The notes beneath the pieces are model-generated. The model saw nothing but the letters and a program-made list of their open reading frames with translations. It was not told where the DNA came from and searched no databases. Shown here one piece after another: positions 49,831-59,166 of a stretch of 64,000 nucleotides of DNA. The stretch comes from Streptomyces griseus subsp. griseus (GTDB taxonomy: Bacteria; Actinomycetota; Actinomycetes; Streptomycetales; Streptomycetaceae), in contig NZ_CP032543.1 in the NCBI RefSeq assembly GCF_003610995.1, positions 2,046,001 through 2,110,000 on the forward strand, written 5' to 3'. A program made the translations under genes and the position numbers. Positions within the stretch are counted from its first letter, which is position 1, and each line of letters begins with the position of its first letter.

Positions 49831-50559
49831 TCAGCTCTCCTCGCGCCCGGTGATGCGGGTCAGCAGGTCCGTGGTGGCCTCCGGCGCTTCGAGCATCATG
49901 TCGTGGCCGGTCGGGAGGGAGTGGACGTCCCAGCCCTGGTCGCGTGCCCGGTCCGAGGAGAGTTCGAGGCTGGGCAGCGGCGGCCGGGTGTGGCGTACGT
50001 AGGACGTGGTGAGCGCCGCGAGCGGTCCGGGGTCGAAGTCGACGGCGTCCGTCTGGCAGCGCAGCGGGAAGGCGGTGAGGCGGGGCGCCACCCAGGCAGC
50101 CGACTCCTCGTCGGTGATGCCCCATCGGTCGAGGAAGGAGGCGTCGGCGGGCAGGTACCAGCCGTCGCCCTTCTCGGCGGCGAGTGCGCGGTAGCTCTGG
50201 GCCGTCCCGGGCGGTTCGACGTCCAGCAGGCACTCGCCGGGCCGGACGAGGAACGCGCCGAGGAAGGTGACCGAGGCGAGGCGGCCTACGGACCGCTGGG
50301 CCACCGGGCCCGCCAGGACACCGGCGTAACTGTGCAGGACCAGGTGGACCTCGCTGAGGTCCTCGTAGCGCAGGAGGGCGGCCACATCCTCCACGTGCGT
50401 GGCGACGCCGACGTCCGGGCCGAGCAGATGAGCGTGCTCCCCCTGCCCGGTCAGGCTCGGTGTGAAGACCCGGTGGCCGGCCCGCGAGAGCAGGTCGCGG
50501 ACGGAGCGCCAGCACCAGCCGCCGTGCATGGCTCCGTGGACCAGTACATAGGTCCCCAT
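49831..50559 (-). CDS. Alpha/beta hydrolase (esterase type)
   Basis: A 242-residue alpha/beta hydrolase of the plant-esterase/salicylate-esterase-like group. The oxyanion region is LVHGAMHGGWCW, the nucleophile is Ser in LHSYAGV and the catalytic His in PTGHDMMLEAPE. The lid region holds DRWGITDEESAAWVAPRLTA. It is soluble. The same-strand gene upstream (50654 onwards) is a regulator 94 bases away; a functional link is uncertain. Confidence 0.88.
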   Translation of the reverse strand: MGTYVLVHGAMHGGWCWRSVRDLLSRAGHRVFTPSLTGQGEHAHLLGPDVGVATHVEDVAALLRYEDLSEVHLVLHSYAGVLAGPVAQRSVGRLASVTFLGAFLVRPGECLLDVEPPGTAQSYRALAAEKGDGWYLPADASFLDRWGITDEESAAWVAPRLTAFPLRCQTDAVDFDPGPLAALTTSYVRHTRPPLPSLELSSDRARDQGWDVHSLPTGHDMMLEAPEATTDLLTRITGREES

Positions 50560-50653
50560 GACAGACCGCCTCGTTTCGCCTCGATCGTGCCCCCTTTCGC
50601 ACCATAGGGCGCCGATCGCCGCGCGGACGGGAGACAGGACGGCTCGGGCAGGA

Positions 50654-51496
50654 TCAGGTCATCGCCTGTGCCCCGATGACCGACAGCAGCCGCAGCCGGT
50701 CGTAGCTCTCGCTGCCCGGTGACGCCGTGTAGACGAGCAGGCTGTGCGACTGGTCCGGGTCCAGCAGCCGCTGGCAGTTCAGCTCCAGCACCCCGACCTC
50801 GGGGTGGACGAAGCGCTTGACCTCGTGCGGGCGGATGCCGACCTCGTGGAGCTCCCAGAGCCGGCGGAACTCCTCGCTCCGGCCGAGGAGTTGCTCGGCG
50901 CACTCGGCGGCGCGGGAGCCGGCGCCGCGGAGCGCGGCCAGTTCCCGCAGGCCGGAGGCGAACATGCGGGAGAGGAAGCCGTGGTCCTCGGGCGCGTAGA
51001 ACGCCCGGGTCGCGGGGTCGGTGAACCAGCGGTATCCGAAGGAGCGGGACAGACCCGTGTACCGGGTGGTGTCGCCGGTGAGGGCGACCCCGAGCGGGCT
51101 CTGCCGCAGGGTCTCCCCCAGCTCGGTGACGATCTCGGCGGGGGTGTCGTCGAGGCGGTCGAGGATGCGGAGCAGACCGGGGCTGATGTGCTCGCCGGTC
51201 GTGCCCCGGACCGGCGGGGTGTGGCCGACGAGGCGGAAGAGGTGGTCGCGCTCCTCCAGGGAGAGGTGGAGGCCCTGCGCTATCGAGGCGATCATCTGCT
51301 CCGACGGCTGCGGGCCGCGTTCGCGCTCCAGCCGGGCGTAGTAGTCGGTCGACATGTGGCAGAGCACGGCGACCTCCTCGCGGCGCAGCCCGCCGGTCCG
51401 GCGGCGCTGACCACGCGGAAGACCGACGTCCTCGGGTTGCAGCAGCTCCCGGCGGCGCCGGAGGAACGCAGCCAGTCCGGCGCGGTCGATCTCCAT
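50654..51496 (-). CDS. XRE-family regulator with MmyB-like domain (second)
   Basis: A 280-residue regulator similar in layout to the one at 19760. The helix-turn-helix contains RTGGLRREEVAVLCHMSTDY and YARLERERGPQPS; the MmyB-like domain follows (about 95-275; GYRWFTDPATRAFY, LELNCQRLLDPDQSHSLLVY). It is divergent from an SDR gene, the classic partner of MmyB-type regulators, and probably represses it. ATG at 51496 is chosen; GGAGGAGACG lies just upstream. The CTGGTACCAG operator of the other copy is absent here. Confidence 0.9.
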   Translation of the reverse strand: MEIDRAGLAAFLRRRRELLQPEDVGLPRGQRRRTGGLRREEVAVLCHMSTDYYARLERERGPQPSEQMIASIAQGLHLSLEERDHLFRLVGHTPPVRGTTGEHISPGLLRILDRLDDTPAEIVTELGETLRQSPLGVALTGDTTRYTGLSRSFGYRWFTDPATRAFYAPEDHGFLSRMFASGLRELAALRGAGSRAAECAEQLLGRSEEFRRLWELHEVGIRPHEVKRFVHPEVGVLELNCQRLLDPDQSHSLLVYTASPGSESYDRLRLLSVIGAQAMT

Positions 51497-51753
51497 ACGT
51501 CTCCTCCGTCGTCCCGAGCTCGTGGTGAGGGCCGTCCCCCACTCCTTTGTATCGCCCGGCGGCCACCGGAGCCACGGATCGTCGATCCCCCCTACGGCAT
51601 GCGGCCGAGCGGCCGCCGGGCGCCGCCGGCGCCGGGCCGCCGATCCGACCGGCGGCCCGGCGATCAGGGGATCGGCAGGCCCTGGATAGGCCGCGGCGGC
51701 GGCTCCACCGTGGAGGCGACCGGATGTCACCGACCACACGAGGAGTGACCCTC

Positions 51754-52704
51754 ATGCCCCGCAAGCCCCCCGACCTCACCCTCCCCGACCTCTCCGGCAA
51801 GCGTGCCGTCGTCACCGGCGGCAGCGACGGCATCGGGCTCGGCATCGCCGCCCGGCTCGCCGCCGCCGGTGCAGAGGTCGTCCTGCCCATACGCAACCAG
51901 GGCAAGGGCGAGAGGGCGCTCGCCGCGATCCGGCGGCAGGCTCCCGGCGCCCAGGTGTCTCTGCGGTCACTCGACCTCTCCTCGCTGGACTCGGTCGCCG
52001 CGCTCGGCGACTCCCTGGTCGGCGAGGGGCGGCCCGTCCACCTCCTGGTCAACAACGCGGGTGTCATGACCCCGCCCGAGCGGCAGAGCACCCCGGACGG
52101 GTTCGAGTTGCAGTTCGGGACCAACCACCTCGGCCACTTCGCCCTGGTCGGCCACCTGCTGCCGCTGCTGCGGGCGGGCCGGGCGCGGGTGACCTCGCAG
52201 ATCAGCGTCGCCGCCAACCAGAACGCCATCAACTGGGACGACCTGAACTGGGAGCGTTCGTACAGCGGCATGAAGGCCTACAGCCAGTCGAAGATCGCCT
52301 TCGGTCTCTTCGGACTCGAACTCGACCGCCGCAGCCGGGCGGAGGGCTGGGGCATCACCAGCAACCTGTCCCACCCGGGCGTCGCCCCGACGAGCCTGCT
52401 CGCCGCACGGCCGGAGATGGGCCGCGCCAAGGACACCACGGGCGTGCGGATGATCCGTGTCCTGTCCGCCCGGGGCATCGTGGTCGGCACGGTGGAGAGC
52501 GCCCAGCTGCCCGCCCTGTACGCCGCCACCTCGCCCGACTCCCGGGGCGGCGCCTTCTACGGGCCCAAGGGCCCCGGCCACCTGGGCGGCGCGCCCGCCG
52601 AGCAGAAGCTCTTCTCCCGGCTCACCGGCACCGACGAGGCCCGCCGGGTCTGGGAGGTCTCCGAGAAGCTGACCGGTGTGCGGTTCGCGGACCAGGCCCG
52701 CTGA
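51754..52704 (+). CDS. Short-chain dehydrogenase/reductase (paralogue B)
   Basis: A 316-residue NAD(P)-dependent SDR with [16 protein letters not shown] and YSQSK motifs. It is closely similar throughout to the SDR at 26991 (shared blocks such as [20 protein letters not shown] and [20 protein letters not shown]). GAGGAG precedes the ATG. It is controlled most probably by the divergent MmyB-type regulator, whereas paralogue A is in a TetR-linked operon. Substrate unknown; a ketone or retinoid-like compound is the family norm. Confidence 0.92.
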   Translation: MPRKPPDLTLPDLSGKRAVVTGGSDGIGLGIAARLAAAGAEVVLPIRNQGKGERALAAIRRQAPGAQVSLRSLDLSSLDSVAALGDSLVGEGRPVHLLVNNAGVMTPPERQSTPDGFELQFGTNHLGHFALVGHLLPLLRAGRARVTSQISVAANQNAINWDDLNWERSYSGMKAYSQSKIAFGLFGLELDRRSRAEGWGITSNLSHPGVAPTSLLAARPEMGRAKDTTGVRMIRVLSARGIVVGTVESAQLPALYAATSPDSRGGAFYGPKGPGHLGGAPAEQKLFSRLTGTDEARRVWEVSEKLTGVRFADQAR

Positions 52705-52951
52705 GCGGGTGTGCCGCTGCGCGCCAGGTGGCCGGCGCCGGTCCGCGCGCAGCGGCACCAGGTGGCCAAAATCGCCCTGGCGAGTCCACGCCGCCCGTCA
52801 GCAACATGACAGATTGCGCTCGCAAGTCTTTTCAATCCGCGCCAACTTATTGAAAGAATGCTGCGATAAAACCTGCTCGGTGACCGGACACAGCCCGGCC
52901 CGGCCGGTGATCAAAGCGGCATGAATGCCTTGCCCTCCAGGACGGGGAGGG

Positions 52952-52982
52952 TGATCCCACTCTTTACTTCAAATCGGGATCA
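52952..52982. promoter_or_regulatory. Dyad overlapping the methyltransferase start
   Basis: Arms TGATCCC (52952-52958) and GGGATCA (52976-52982) are separated by 17 bases; the last base of the dyad is the first base of the ATG. A purine-rich GGGGAGGG lies just left of it. It may be an operator, or an RNA structure that masks the start. Confidence 0.35.
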
Positions 52983-54154
52983 TGCCTATAGTGCGTCTCC
53001 GAATCCCGCACGGGAAAACGGGGGTAGCTTTGCACGCCGTCATAGCTCATTCCGCGGCCGACGTCCTGAGTGAATTCATGAGCATTCTGGATTCACCGGA
53101 AGAGGAAGTGCGCGTCGTCCTGACCGGACACGGCGGCCGGGCATTCGGCCTCCCCCCGGAAGAGCTGGGCGCGCGGGTGGAGCGGCTCCTGCGAGAAGCC
53201 GGCCCCCTGGACGCGGACGGCACGCCCGACGCTCCGGACCTGACGGCCGCAACGGATCGCGGCAGCGTCCTGTGGGCGCACAACCCCGCCGACTGGCGGG
53301 CACCGCAGGCGCGTTCGGGGCTGCTGGCGGCCCGCTCGGCGGGCGGTCGCCCCGTACGGTACGCGGTCGGGCACGCGGGCCACTCGCAGTTCGCCGTCGA
53401 CCGTGCGCACCCCCTCGACGCCCGGCTCCTGGGCGCGAAGCTGGACGCCCTCAACCGGCTGCCGCCGCGGCTGCTGACCGATGACGGGGAACAGCCGCGG
53501 GTCATCACCGCCACCGCCCCCTCCTGCGAGCAGTTCTTCACCCTCGGCGCCCAGCAGGCCGAGCACCTGTACTACCTGCTCTACGCGCCGCTCGGCCAGG
53601 TCGAGGTGCCGCCCGACCCCTGGGGGCTCGACACCTCGGCGTACGAGCGGGAGCGGCTCACGGCCACCTCCCACTGGGTGCGGGAGACGCTGGGCGGCAC
53701 CGGGTTCACCGTCGTGGAGCCGGGCGCCTGCGAGGGGGCGCTGACGGCTTCGCTCCGCGAGCGGGGGCTCACGGTGATCCCGACCGAGCCCCACGACGAA
53801 TTCCGGCGGCGGCTCTCCCGGCGCCTCGGCCACGCCGACGTCCGGGCGGACACGGTGGAGGAACTCGCCGGAGAACGGCACCTTCCCGCCGACGCCTACC
53901 TTCTCGCCGAAATATTCTACTACCTGGATGACATTTCGGTGGTCGACTCCCTTCCCACCGACCTGCTCCTGGTCACCTCCTCACCGGAATTCATCGAGAG
54001 TTCCGTGCGGCCCTGGTTCTCCGGGCCCGGGAAAGAGAAATGGCGACGGGACGGGGAACACACCCTCGTACCGCCGCGCATGGATTTCCTGGTGGAGGGC
54101 GTCGCTTATCAACGAAAAAGGGGAAGTGTCGGACTGGTCTACCGCCGTATCTGA
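52982..54154 (+). CDS. NodS-like SAM-dependent methyltransferase
   Basis: A 390-residue protein. The C-terminal 200 residues are a NodS-type class I methyltransferase: TSAYERERLTATSHWVRETL, motif I VVEPGACEGALTASL, then LLAEIFYYLDD, and EFIESSVRPWFSG and a C-terminal RGSVGLVYRR. The first 190 residues match no domain I know (LTGHGGRAFGLPPEELG, VLWAHNPADWRAPQARSG); a later start at 53079 is possible. In toxoflavin-type clusters a SAM methyltransferase (ToxA) methylates the azapteridine nitrogen, and this is the first gene of such an operon here. The preceding 277-base gap is less GC-rich and probably holds the promoter. Confidence 0.75.
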   Translation: MPIVRLRIPHGKTGVALHAVIAHSAADVLSEFMSILDSPEEEVRVVLTGHGGRAFGLPPEELGARVERLLREAGPLDADGTPDAPDLTAATDRGSVLWAHNPADWRAPQARSGLLAARSAGGRPVRYAVGHAGHSQFAVDRAHPLDARLLGAKLDALNRLPPRLLTDDGEQPRVITATAPSCEQFFTLGAQQAEHLYYLLYAPLGQVEVPPDPWGLDTSAYERERLTATSHWVRETLGGTGFTVVEPGACEGALTASLRERGLTVIPTEPHDEFRRRLSRRLGHADVRADTVEELAGERHLPADAYLLAEIFYYLDDISVVDSLPTDLLLVTSSPEFIESSVRPWFSGPGKEKWRRDGEHTLVPPRMDFLVEGVAYQRKRGSVGLVYRRI

Positions 54155-54226
54155 CCCCCTTTCTCCGGTACCACGTGTTCTTCCCCCGTACGAGCCCGCA
54201 AGCGCCCCACGAAGGGAACCACCACC

Positions 54227-55933
54227 GTGATCCGCCACTCCAGCCCGATCAGCGGCGTCGCCGCCCACGCGGACTCCTACGTCGCCACCGCCGGGTACGA
54301 CAACCACGTCATCCTCTGGGACCAGCGCACCCGCGTCCCCCTCGCCCGGGTGGCCCACGATCACCTCGCCAACCAGTGCGCCTTCAGCCCGGACGGCAGA
54401 TTCCTGGTGACCTCCTCCAGCGACTACAGCGCCCGCATCTGGTCGGTGCCCGACATGCGGCTGCGCGCGGTGCTCGGCCACCACGAGGACGACGTGGAGA
54501 TGTCCGCCTTCCACCCCTCCGAGGAGAAGGTGGCCACCGCCTCCCGTGACCACCGCGTCCGGGTCTTCGACTTCTCCGGTGACCTCCTGCACGTCTTCAG
54601 CGGGCACACGGCGGACGTCATCTCCGTGGGCTGGAGCCATGACGGCGGGGAGATCATCAGCTCCAGCGACGACGGGACGATCAAGCGCTGGTCCCTGGAG
54701 ACGGGGGGACTCGTCGAGGACCTGGACCTCGGCGGGGTGGAGACGGACACCGTCGCCATCGGCGGGAACGGCACGGTCTACGCCGGGAACGACGAAGGCG
54801 AGCTGATCGTCCTCCGGGACGGGGAACGGCACTACGTGCCCGCCCATGACGCCGGGATCAAGCGCGTGGTGCTGGGTGAGGAGCGCGGGCTGCTGATCAG
54901 CCTGAGCTACGACCGCACCATGCGGCTGTGGGACGTGTCCGCCCGGACGCCGCAGCTGCGCGACAGCGTCGCCCTGCCGCCCGTCGTCTGGCCGCGCACC
55001 TGTGCCTTCGCCGCGGGCTCCGAGATCGTCTTCGGCACCTTCGGCGACAGCTACCACCGCTACGACTTCGCCAAGGGGCTGTGGAGCGAGGACCCCGTCG
55101 CCCCCACCTGGGGCCTCAACGCCGTTGCCGTACAGCAGGGTTCGGTCTACACCATCGGGGACGCGGGCACGCTGTGGCGGGACGGCGAGGTGCACGCGCA
55201 GCCGGACAGCCTCTGCAACTTCCTCACCCCCGTCGGCTCCACGGTCATCACCGGCGGCCAGCTCGGGACCGTCTTCGACGCACTCACCGGAACCCCCGTC
55301 CACCAGCACCGATCCCCGCTGAACTGCGCGGCCGCGTTCGAGCGGGACGGCAGGCGCCATGTCGTGGTCGGGGCCTACACCGGCGAGGGCGTCGTCCTGG
55401 CGGAGTCGGCCGACGGCACCCTGGAGCACCTCCAGGACGTCCCCCTGCACTCCAACGCGGTCAAGGGCGTCGCGCTCTCCGGGGACCTGATCTTCTCGGT
55501 CTCGGCGGACGGCGGCGCGGCCTGGCACGAGACGGCAGGGCTGACCCGGGTGCACGCCCTGGCGGACGCGCACGGCATGATCGCCAACGGCTGCGTCGGG
55601 CTGGGCGGTGACGGCTGGTTCGCCAGCGTCTCGCGCGATCTCGTACTGCGCCTGTGGGGACCGGACTTCAGCCGCACCGAGGTGCCGACCCCGCACCGCC
55701 ACTCCCTCAAGTGCGTCAGCGCCGACGACGCGGGCCGCCACATCGCCGTCGGCGCCTACAACGGACGCGTCACGGTCTGGGACCGGGAGACCGGCCGCTG
55801 GTCGGCCGATGTCCGCCCCACCACCTCGGGCGTCTCCTCCCTGGCGTACGACAGCGGTCGCGGCGTCTTCCTCGCCTCCTCCTACGACGGGGCGGTCCAC
55901 GAGATCGCGCCGGACGCCACGCGGACCGCGTGA
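54227..55933 (+). CDS. WD40 repeat protein (ToxC-like)
   Basis: A 568-residue, probably cytoplasmic protein built almost entirely of WD40 blades, long enough for two seven-bladed propellers. Blade ends are visible as VILWDQ, ARIWSV, VRVFDF, IKRWSL, MRLWDV, LRLWGP and VTVWDR, and GH dipeptides open several blades (LGHHEDDVEMSAFHP, FSGHTADVISVGWS). No signal peptide is seen. A WD-repeat protein (ToxC) is an unusual hallmark of toxoflavin clusters, where its role is unclear. GTG at 54227 follows AAGGGA. Its stop overlaps the next start by one base (TGATG). Confidence 0.85.
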   Translation: MIRHSSPISGVAAHADSYVATAGYDNHVILWDQRTRVPLARVAHDHLANQCAFSPDGRFLVTSSSDYSARIWSVPDMRLRAVLGHHEDDVEMSAFHPSEEKVATASRDHRVRVFDFSGDLLHVFSGHTADVISVGWSHDGGEIISSSDDGTIKRWSLETGGLVEDLDLGGVETDTVAIGGNGTVYAGNDEGELIVLRDGERHYVPAHDAGIKRVVLGEERGLLISLSYDRTMRLWDVSARTPQLRDSVALPPVVWPRTCAFAAGSEIVFGTFGDSYHRYDFAKGLWSEDPVAPTWGLNAVAVQQGSVYTIGDAGTLWRDGEVHAQPDSLCNFLTPVGSTVITGGQLGTVFDALTGTPVHQHRSPLNCAAAFERDGRRHVVVGAYTGEGVVLAESADGTLEHLQDVPLHSNAVKGVALSGDLIFSVSADGGAAWHETAGLTRVHALADAHGMIANGCVGLGGDGWFASVSRDLVLRLWGPDFSRTEVPTPHRHSLKCVSADDAGRHIAVGAYNGRVTVWDRETGRWSADVRPTTSGVSSLAYDSGRGVFLASSYDGAVHEIAPDATRTA

Positions 55934-57138
55934 TGACCGATCTGCTCGTACCGACACGGCCCCTGCACCCCTACGCGGTGCACGGAGTGCCGCCCGGCTG
56001 GCGGCCCACCCGCCGGCTGACCGTGCTGACGCCCCTCTACCGCGAGAGCGCCGCCACCTTCGAGCGCTCGGCGCGGGCGGTGGCCGCCCTGGACTACCCG
56101 GACGAACTGCTCCAGGTGCTCTGGCTCGTCGAGGCGGGCGGCGCCGGGGACGAGGACGCGGCGCGGGCGGACGCGGCGATGGCCGCGTACCGGCGGGCGG
56201 GGCTGGACTGGCGGCTGGTGCGGCTGCCGGAGATGAGCCCCAAGGGCGCGGCGCTGAACCACGCCTTCCCGTACGCCGGGGGCGAGGTGATCGCCGTCCT
56301 GGACGCCGACGTGGTCCCGGCGCCCGGTCAGGCGGCCGAGGCCGTGCTCGCCCTGGAGCGGGGCCACGCGCTCGTCCAGGCCGAGGAGATCAGCGAACCG
56401 GGGGCCGGGCTCGCCGCGCGCGCCAAGGCGGGCGAGGACGCGGTGTGGCACGCCTCGGTGCGCGGCCTCAAGCGGCTGGCCGGTGTCCATGTGGTGGCGG
56501 GCAGCTCCGTCTACGCCTGGGCCTCGACCTGGGACCTGGTGCGTCCGGTGCGCTCCGACGACGTGGAGGAGTCCTACCACTGGTCACTGGAGCTGATGGG
56601 GGCCGGAGTGGCGACCGGTTTCCTCGCCTCGGCCTCCCGGGTCAGCGCCACCGAGCGGCCGGCCGCCGCGCTGCGCCAGCGGGCCCGCTGGACCCGGGGC
56701 CAGTTGCGCGCGGTCGCCGTGAACTGGCGCGGGCTCCCGCCTCGGGGACGGCTGCTGGGTGCGGTCACGGTCGGCTCACTGGCGGTGCGGGCCGCGCTGC
56801 CGGTGGTCTGCGCGGGCGCCTTCGCCGTACGCGCCCTGCGCCCGGCGGCGCTGCTGCTGGTGCTGGCGGACACGGCCTGCGTCCTGGGGGCCCGCCGCGA
56901 CGCGGACTACCGGCGGCGTACGGACACGGCCGGCTGGGTCCTGGTCGTGCCCTGGCACCTGCTGGGGTCCGTCGCCGTGTACCTGGCCCTGTACGAGTGG
57001 GCCAGGGGGCGGCGCGGCTGGCACAGCGTGCGGGACGACGGCGGCTCTCCGGCCCCGGTGCCCGTCGAGGACGCCGTCGGCCGGACCTCCGGTGCCACGG
57101 ACCACCCCGCCCCCGGAGGAGGCCGTCGTGCCGACTGA
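55933..57138 (+). CDS. Family 2 glycosyltransferase, processive type
   Basis: A 401-residue membrane-associated glycosyltransferase. The N-terminal GT-A domain starts RLTVLTPLYRESAATFERSA, has the DxD-type LDADVVPAPG near residue 124, and the QxxRW signature of processive synthases as QRARWTRGQ near 247. Hydrophobic segments at about 275-300 and 335-355 form the membrane part. The closest functional analogues are hyaluronan, chitooligosaccharide (NodC) or mannan synthases. It has no counterpart in the known tox operon. The start shares one base with the preceding stop; the next gene begins 11 bases before its stop. Confidence 0.82.
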   Translation: MTDLLVPTRPLHPYAVHGVPPGWRPTRRLTVLTPLYRESAATFERSARAVAALDYPDELLQVLWLVEAGGAGDEDAARADAAMAAYRRAGLDWRLVRLPEMSPKGAALNHAFPYAGGEVIAVLDADVVPAPGQAAEAVLALERGHALVQAEEISEPGAGLAARAKAGEDAVWHASVRGLKRLAGVHVVAGSSVYAWASTWDLVRPVRSDDVEESYHWSLELMGAGVATGFLASASRVSATERPAAALRQRARWTRGQLRAVAVNWRGLPPRGRLLGAVTVGSLAVRAALPVVCAGAFAVRALRPAALLLVLADTACVLGARRDADYRRRTDTAGWVLVVPWHLLGSVAVYLALYEWARGRRGWHSVRDDGGSPAPVPVEDAVGRTSGATDHPAPGGGRRAD

Positions 57139-58297
57139 CAGCGTCACCTCCACGGCGGTGATCAGCGCGGCCGTGATGGCCCACCCGCGCCGGGCGGCGG
57201 AGGCGGCCCGGCTGGCCGACGCGCTGCCCGGGTGGGGCACCGAGGTGGTCGTCGATCCCGCGCCCGAGGCGGGGCCCGGAGCGCTGCGCACGGCGCGGGC
57301 CGCCTGGGCGGCGGTGGCACCGGACGCCACCCACCACGTGGTGCTCCAGGACGACGTGGTGCCGTGCCGGGACTTCGCGGCCCAGGTCGCCCACGCGGTG
57401 CGGGAGTTGCCCGACGCCCCGCTGGCCCTGTACGCCAACTGGAACTCCTGGAACGGGGCGGCCACCCGCGCGGCGGCCCTCCAGGGTGCCTCCTGGGTGC
57501 CCGCCGTACCCGGCGAGTGGACCCCCAGCCTGGCCCTCGTCCTGCCCCGGGCGGACGTGGAGGCCCTGCTGGCGGCCGTACCCCCGGATACCGCCGGTCC
57601 CGATCCGGACGACACCGTCCTGGCCCGCGAACTCGGGCGGCGCGGACGGCGGGTGCTGATCCCCGTACCGCACTGGGTGGAGCACGCGGACGGGGCCAGT
57701 CTCGTGGGCAACGACGTGTACGGACCCCGGCACTCGGCCTGCTTCGCCGATGACACGGACGGCGGGCCCGACCCGGCCGGAGGGGTGGCGGCGGCGCCGG
57801 ACGTGCTCGTCCACCTGTTCAAGGGCCGCGTCCAGCTGGTCCTGGCCGCGGACGGCGGTATGCCGCGCCGGTCGTCGCGGGAGGAGTACCTGCGAGCGCT
57901 GGGGCTGGAGCACCGGGGCCTTCGCCGGTCCGCCCGCGCCGTGGCGGCTCTCCGCGCCCCGAGCCGCCTTCTGGAGGCCCTGTGCGAGGAGATCTGGTAC
58001 GGCGCCTACCTGATGGCCCTGCACAGCCCGGCGGGCCGGGTGTCCGGCCCGCCGGACCGGATCCGGCTCTGCCTGCGCAGCCTGGTCCTCGGTGGCACCG
58101 CCGACCGCGCCGACCTGCGGTTGTGGGCCCTGCACCGGGTGAGCCCGCTGATCGCCCTGGCCGAGGACGGCCTGCGGTCCGGTTCGAAGGACCGGGAGAC
58201 GTACGGACGACCCGCGCCCCTGCCGCCGGAGCGGCTCGCCGCCCTCCCCGACGCGGCGCTGATCTGGTCCCGTCCGCTGATGCTGGAGGAGCGATGA
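57128..58297 (+). CDS. Glycosyltransferase-like protein (GT25-like QDD motif)
   Basis: A 389-residue soluble protein. The first half resembles the GT25 or small GT-A type: ISAAVMAHPRRAAEAARLAD, then ATHHVVLQDDVVPCRDFAAQ with the acidic metal motif near residue 74, GEWTPSLALVLPRADVEAL and later VPHWVEHADGASLVGN. The second half (about 250-389) is helical and of unknown fold. A GGAGG lies eight bases before the GTG at 57128, within the GT2 gene. It sits between the GT2 and PIG-L genes and likely adds a sugar or assists it. Donor and acceptor are unknown. Confidence 0.65.
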   Translation: MPTDSVTSTAVISAAVMAHPRRAAEAARLADALPGWGTEVVVDPAPEAGPGALRTARAAWAAVAPDATHHVVLQDDVVPCRDFAAQVAHAVRELPDAPLALYANWNSWNGAATRAAALQGASWVPAVPGEWTPSLALVLPRADVEALLAAVPPDTAGPDPDDTVLARELGRRGRRVLIPVPHWVEHADGASLVGNDVYGPRHSACFADDTDGGPDPAGGVAAAPDVLVHLFKGRVQLVLAADGGMPRRSSREEYLRALGLEHRGLRRSARAVAALRAPSRLLEALCEEIWYGAYLMALHSPAGRVSGPPDRIRLCLRSLVLGGTADRADLRLWALHRVSPLIALAEDGLRSGSKDRETYGRPAPLPPERLAALPDAALIWSRPLMLEER

Positions 58298-59166
58298 CCG
58301 CAGACGCCGAAGAGGCGACGGCCACCGGCGCCGAGGGTGCGAGGGCCCCGGTCCTGGTGTTCTCGCCGCACGCCGACGACGCGGTGCTCTCCTGTTTCGG
58401 GGCCCTGCGGCCGGGCGGCGAGGCGGTCACCGTCTTCTCCGGGGTGCCCGAGGACCCCGCGTTCCTCGCCCCCTGGGACGAGCGCCTCGGAGCCCGTACG
58501 TCCCGGGAGTTCGCCCAGGAGCGGCTGCGCGAGGACGCGGCGGCCTACCGGGGCACGGGGACCGCGCTGGACGCCTGGGACCACCTGGACGGCCAGTACC
58601 GGCCGGGGCCGCCGGACACCGGGGCCCTGCGCCGTCGGATGCGGGAGCGGATCGGCCAGGCCGGGGAGGTGTGGCTGCCCGCCGCCGTCGGGGACCATCC
58701 CGACCACCTGGCCGTCCGCGACAGTGCCCTGGCGGCCTGCCGCGAACTCGCCGCCGCCGGACGGCCTCCCCGGGTGCGGCTCTACGCGGACTACCCCTAC
58801 CAGCTCTTCGCGATGAGCAACCGCCACCGCGCCCACGGCACCTGGTCCACGTACACCTGGCACAACGAGGACCCGGCCGCCCTGACCGAGTGGTTCACTG
58901 AGCGCTTCCCCGGCAGCACGTCGGAGCAGGCCCGTCCCCGGCTCCACCGGCTCGCCGGGGAGACCGTCACCGCCAAGGAGCGCGCGGTCCGCTGCCACCG
59001 CACCCAGGTCCCCGAACTCGACCGCGAGACCTACGGAACACTGCTCGACCCCGCGAACCTGGGGCGCGAGTACGCCTGGGAACTGCCCTCCCACCTGTGG
59101 GAGCCGGTGCCCGTCGGCCCACCGCCCCCGAACACACCGCCCCGGCCCGGAGGAAGAGACACATGA
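58294..59166 (+). CDS. PIG-L family N-deacetylase
   Basis: A 290-residue zinc deacetylase of the PIG-L/MshB family, which removes acetyl groups from N-acetylglucosamine derivatives. Zinc and catalytic motifs are VFSPHADDAVLSCFG near residue 25 and AAVGDHPDHLAVRD near 135; the third histidine may be the one in the HRTQ segment. Family members act on GlcNAc-inositol, GlcNAc-Ins in mycothiol, or antibiotic glycosides. The ATGA overlap with the preceding gene and with the GTP cyclohydrolase gene shows one operon. An acetylated amino sugar made by the two preceding genes is the natural guess. Confidence 0.88.
   Translation: MTADAEEATATGAEGARAPVLVFSPHADDAVLSCFGALRPGGEAVTVFSGVPEDPAFLAPWDERLGARTSREFAQERLREDAAAYRGTGTALDAWDHLDGQYRPGPPDTGALRRRMRERIGQAGEVWLPAAVGDHPDHLAVRDSALAACRELAAAGRPPRVRLYADYPYQLFAMSNRHRAHGTWSTYTWHNEDPAALTEWFTERFPGSTSEQARPRLHRLAGETVTAKERAVRCHRTQVPELDRETYGTLLDPANLGREYAWELPSHLWEPVPVGPPPPNTPPRPGGRDT

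Noticed and set aside
52982..59166. Nod-factor-like pathway (NodS-like methyltransferase, NodC-like GT2, deacetylase)
   Set aside because: Attractive, but the deacetylase is PIG-L not NodB type, no acyltransferase is present, and GTP cyclohydrolase II plus WD40 fit an azapteridine pathway better.
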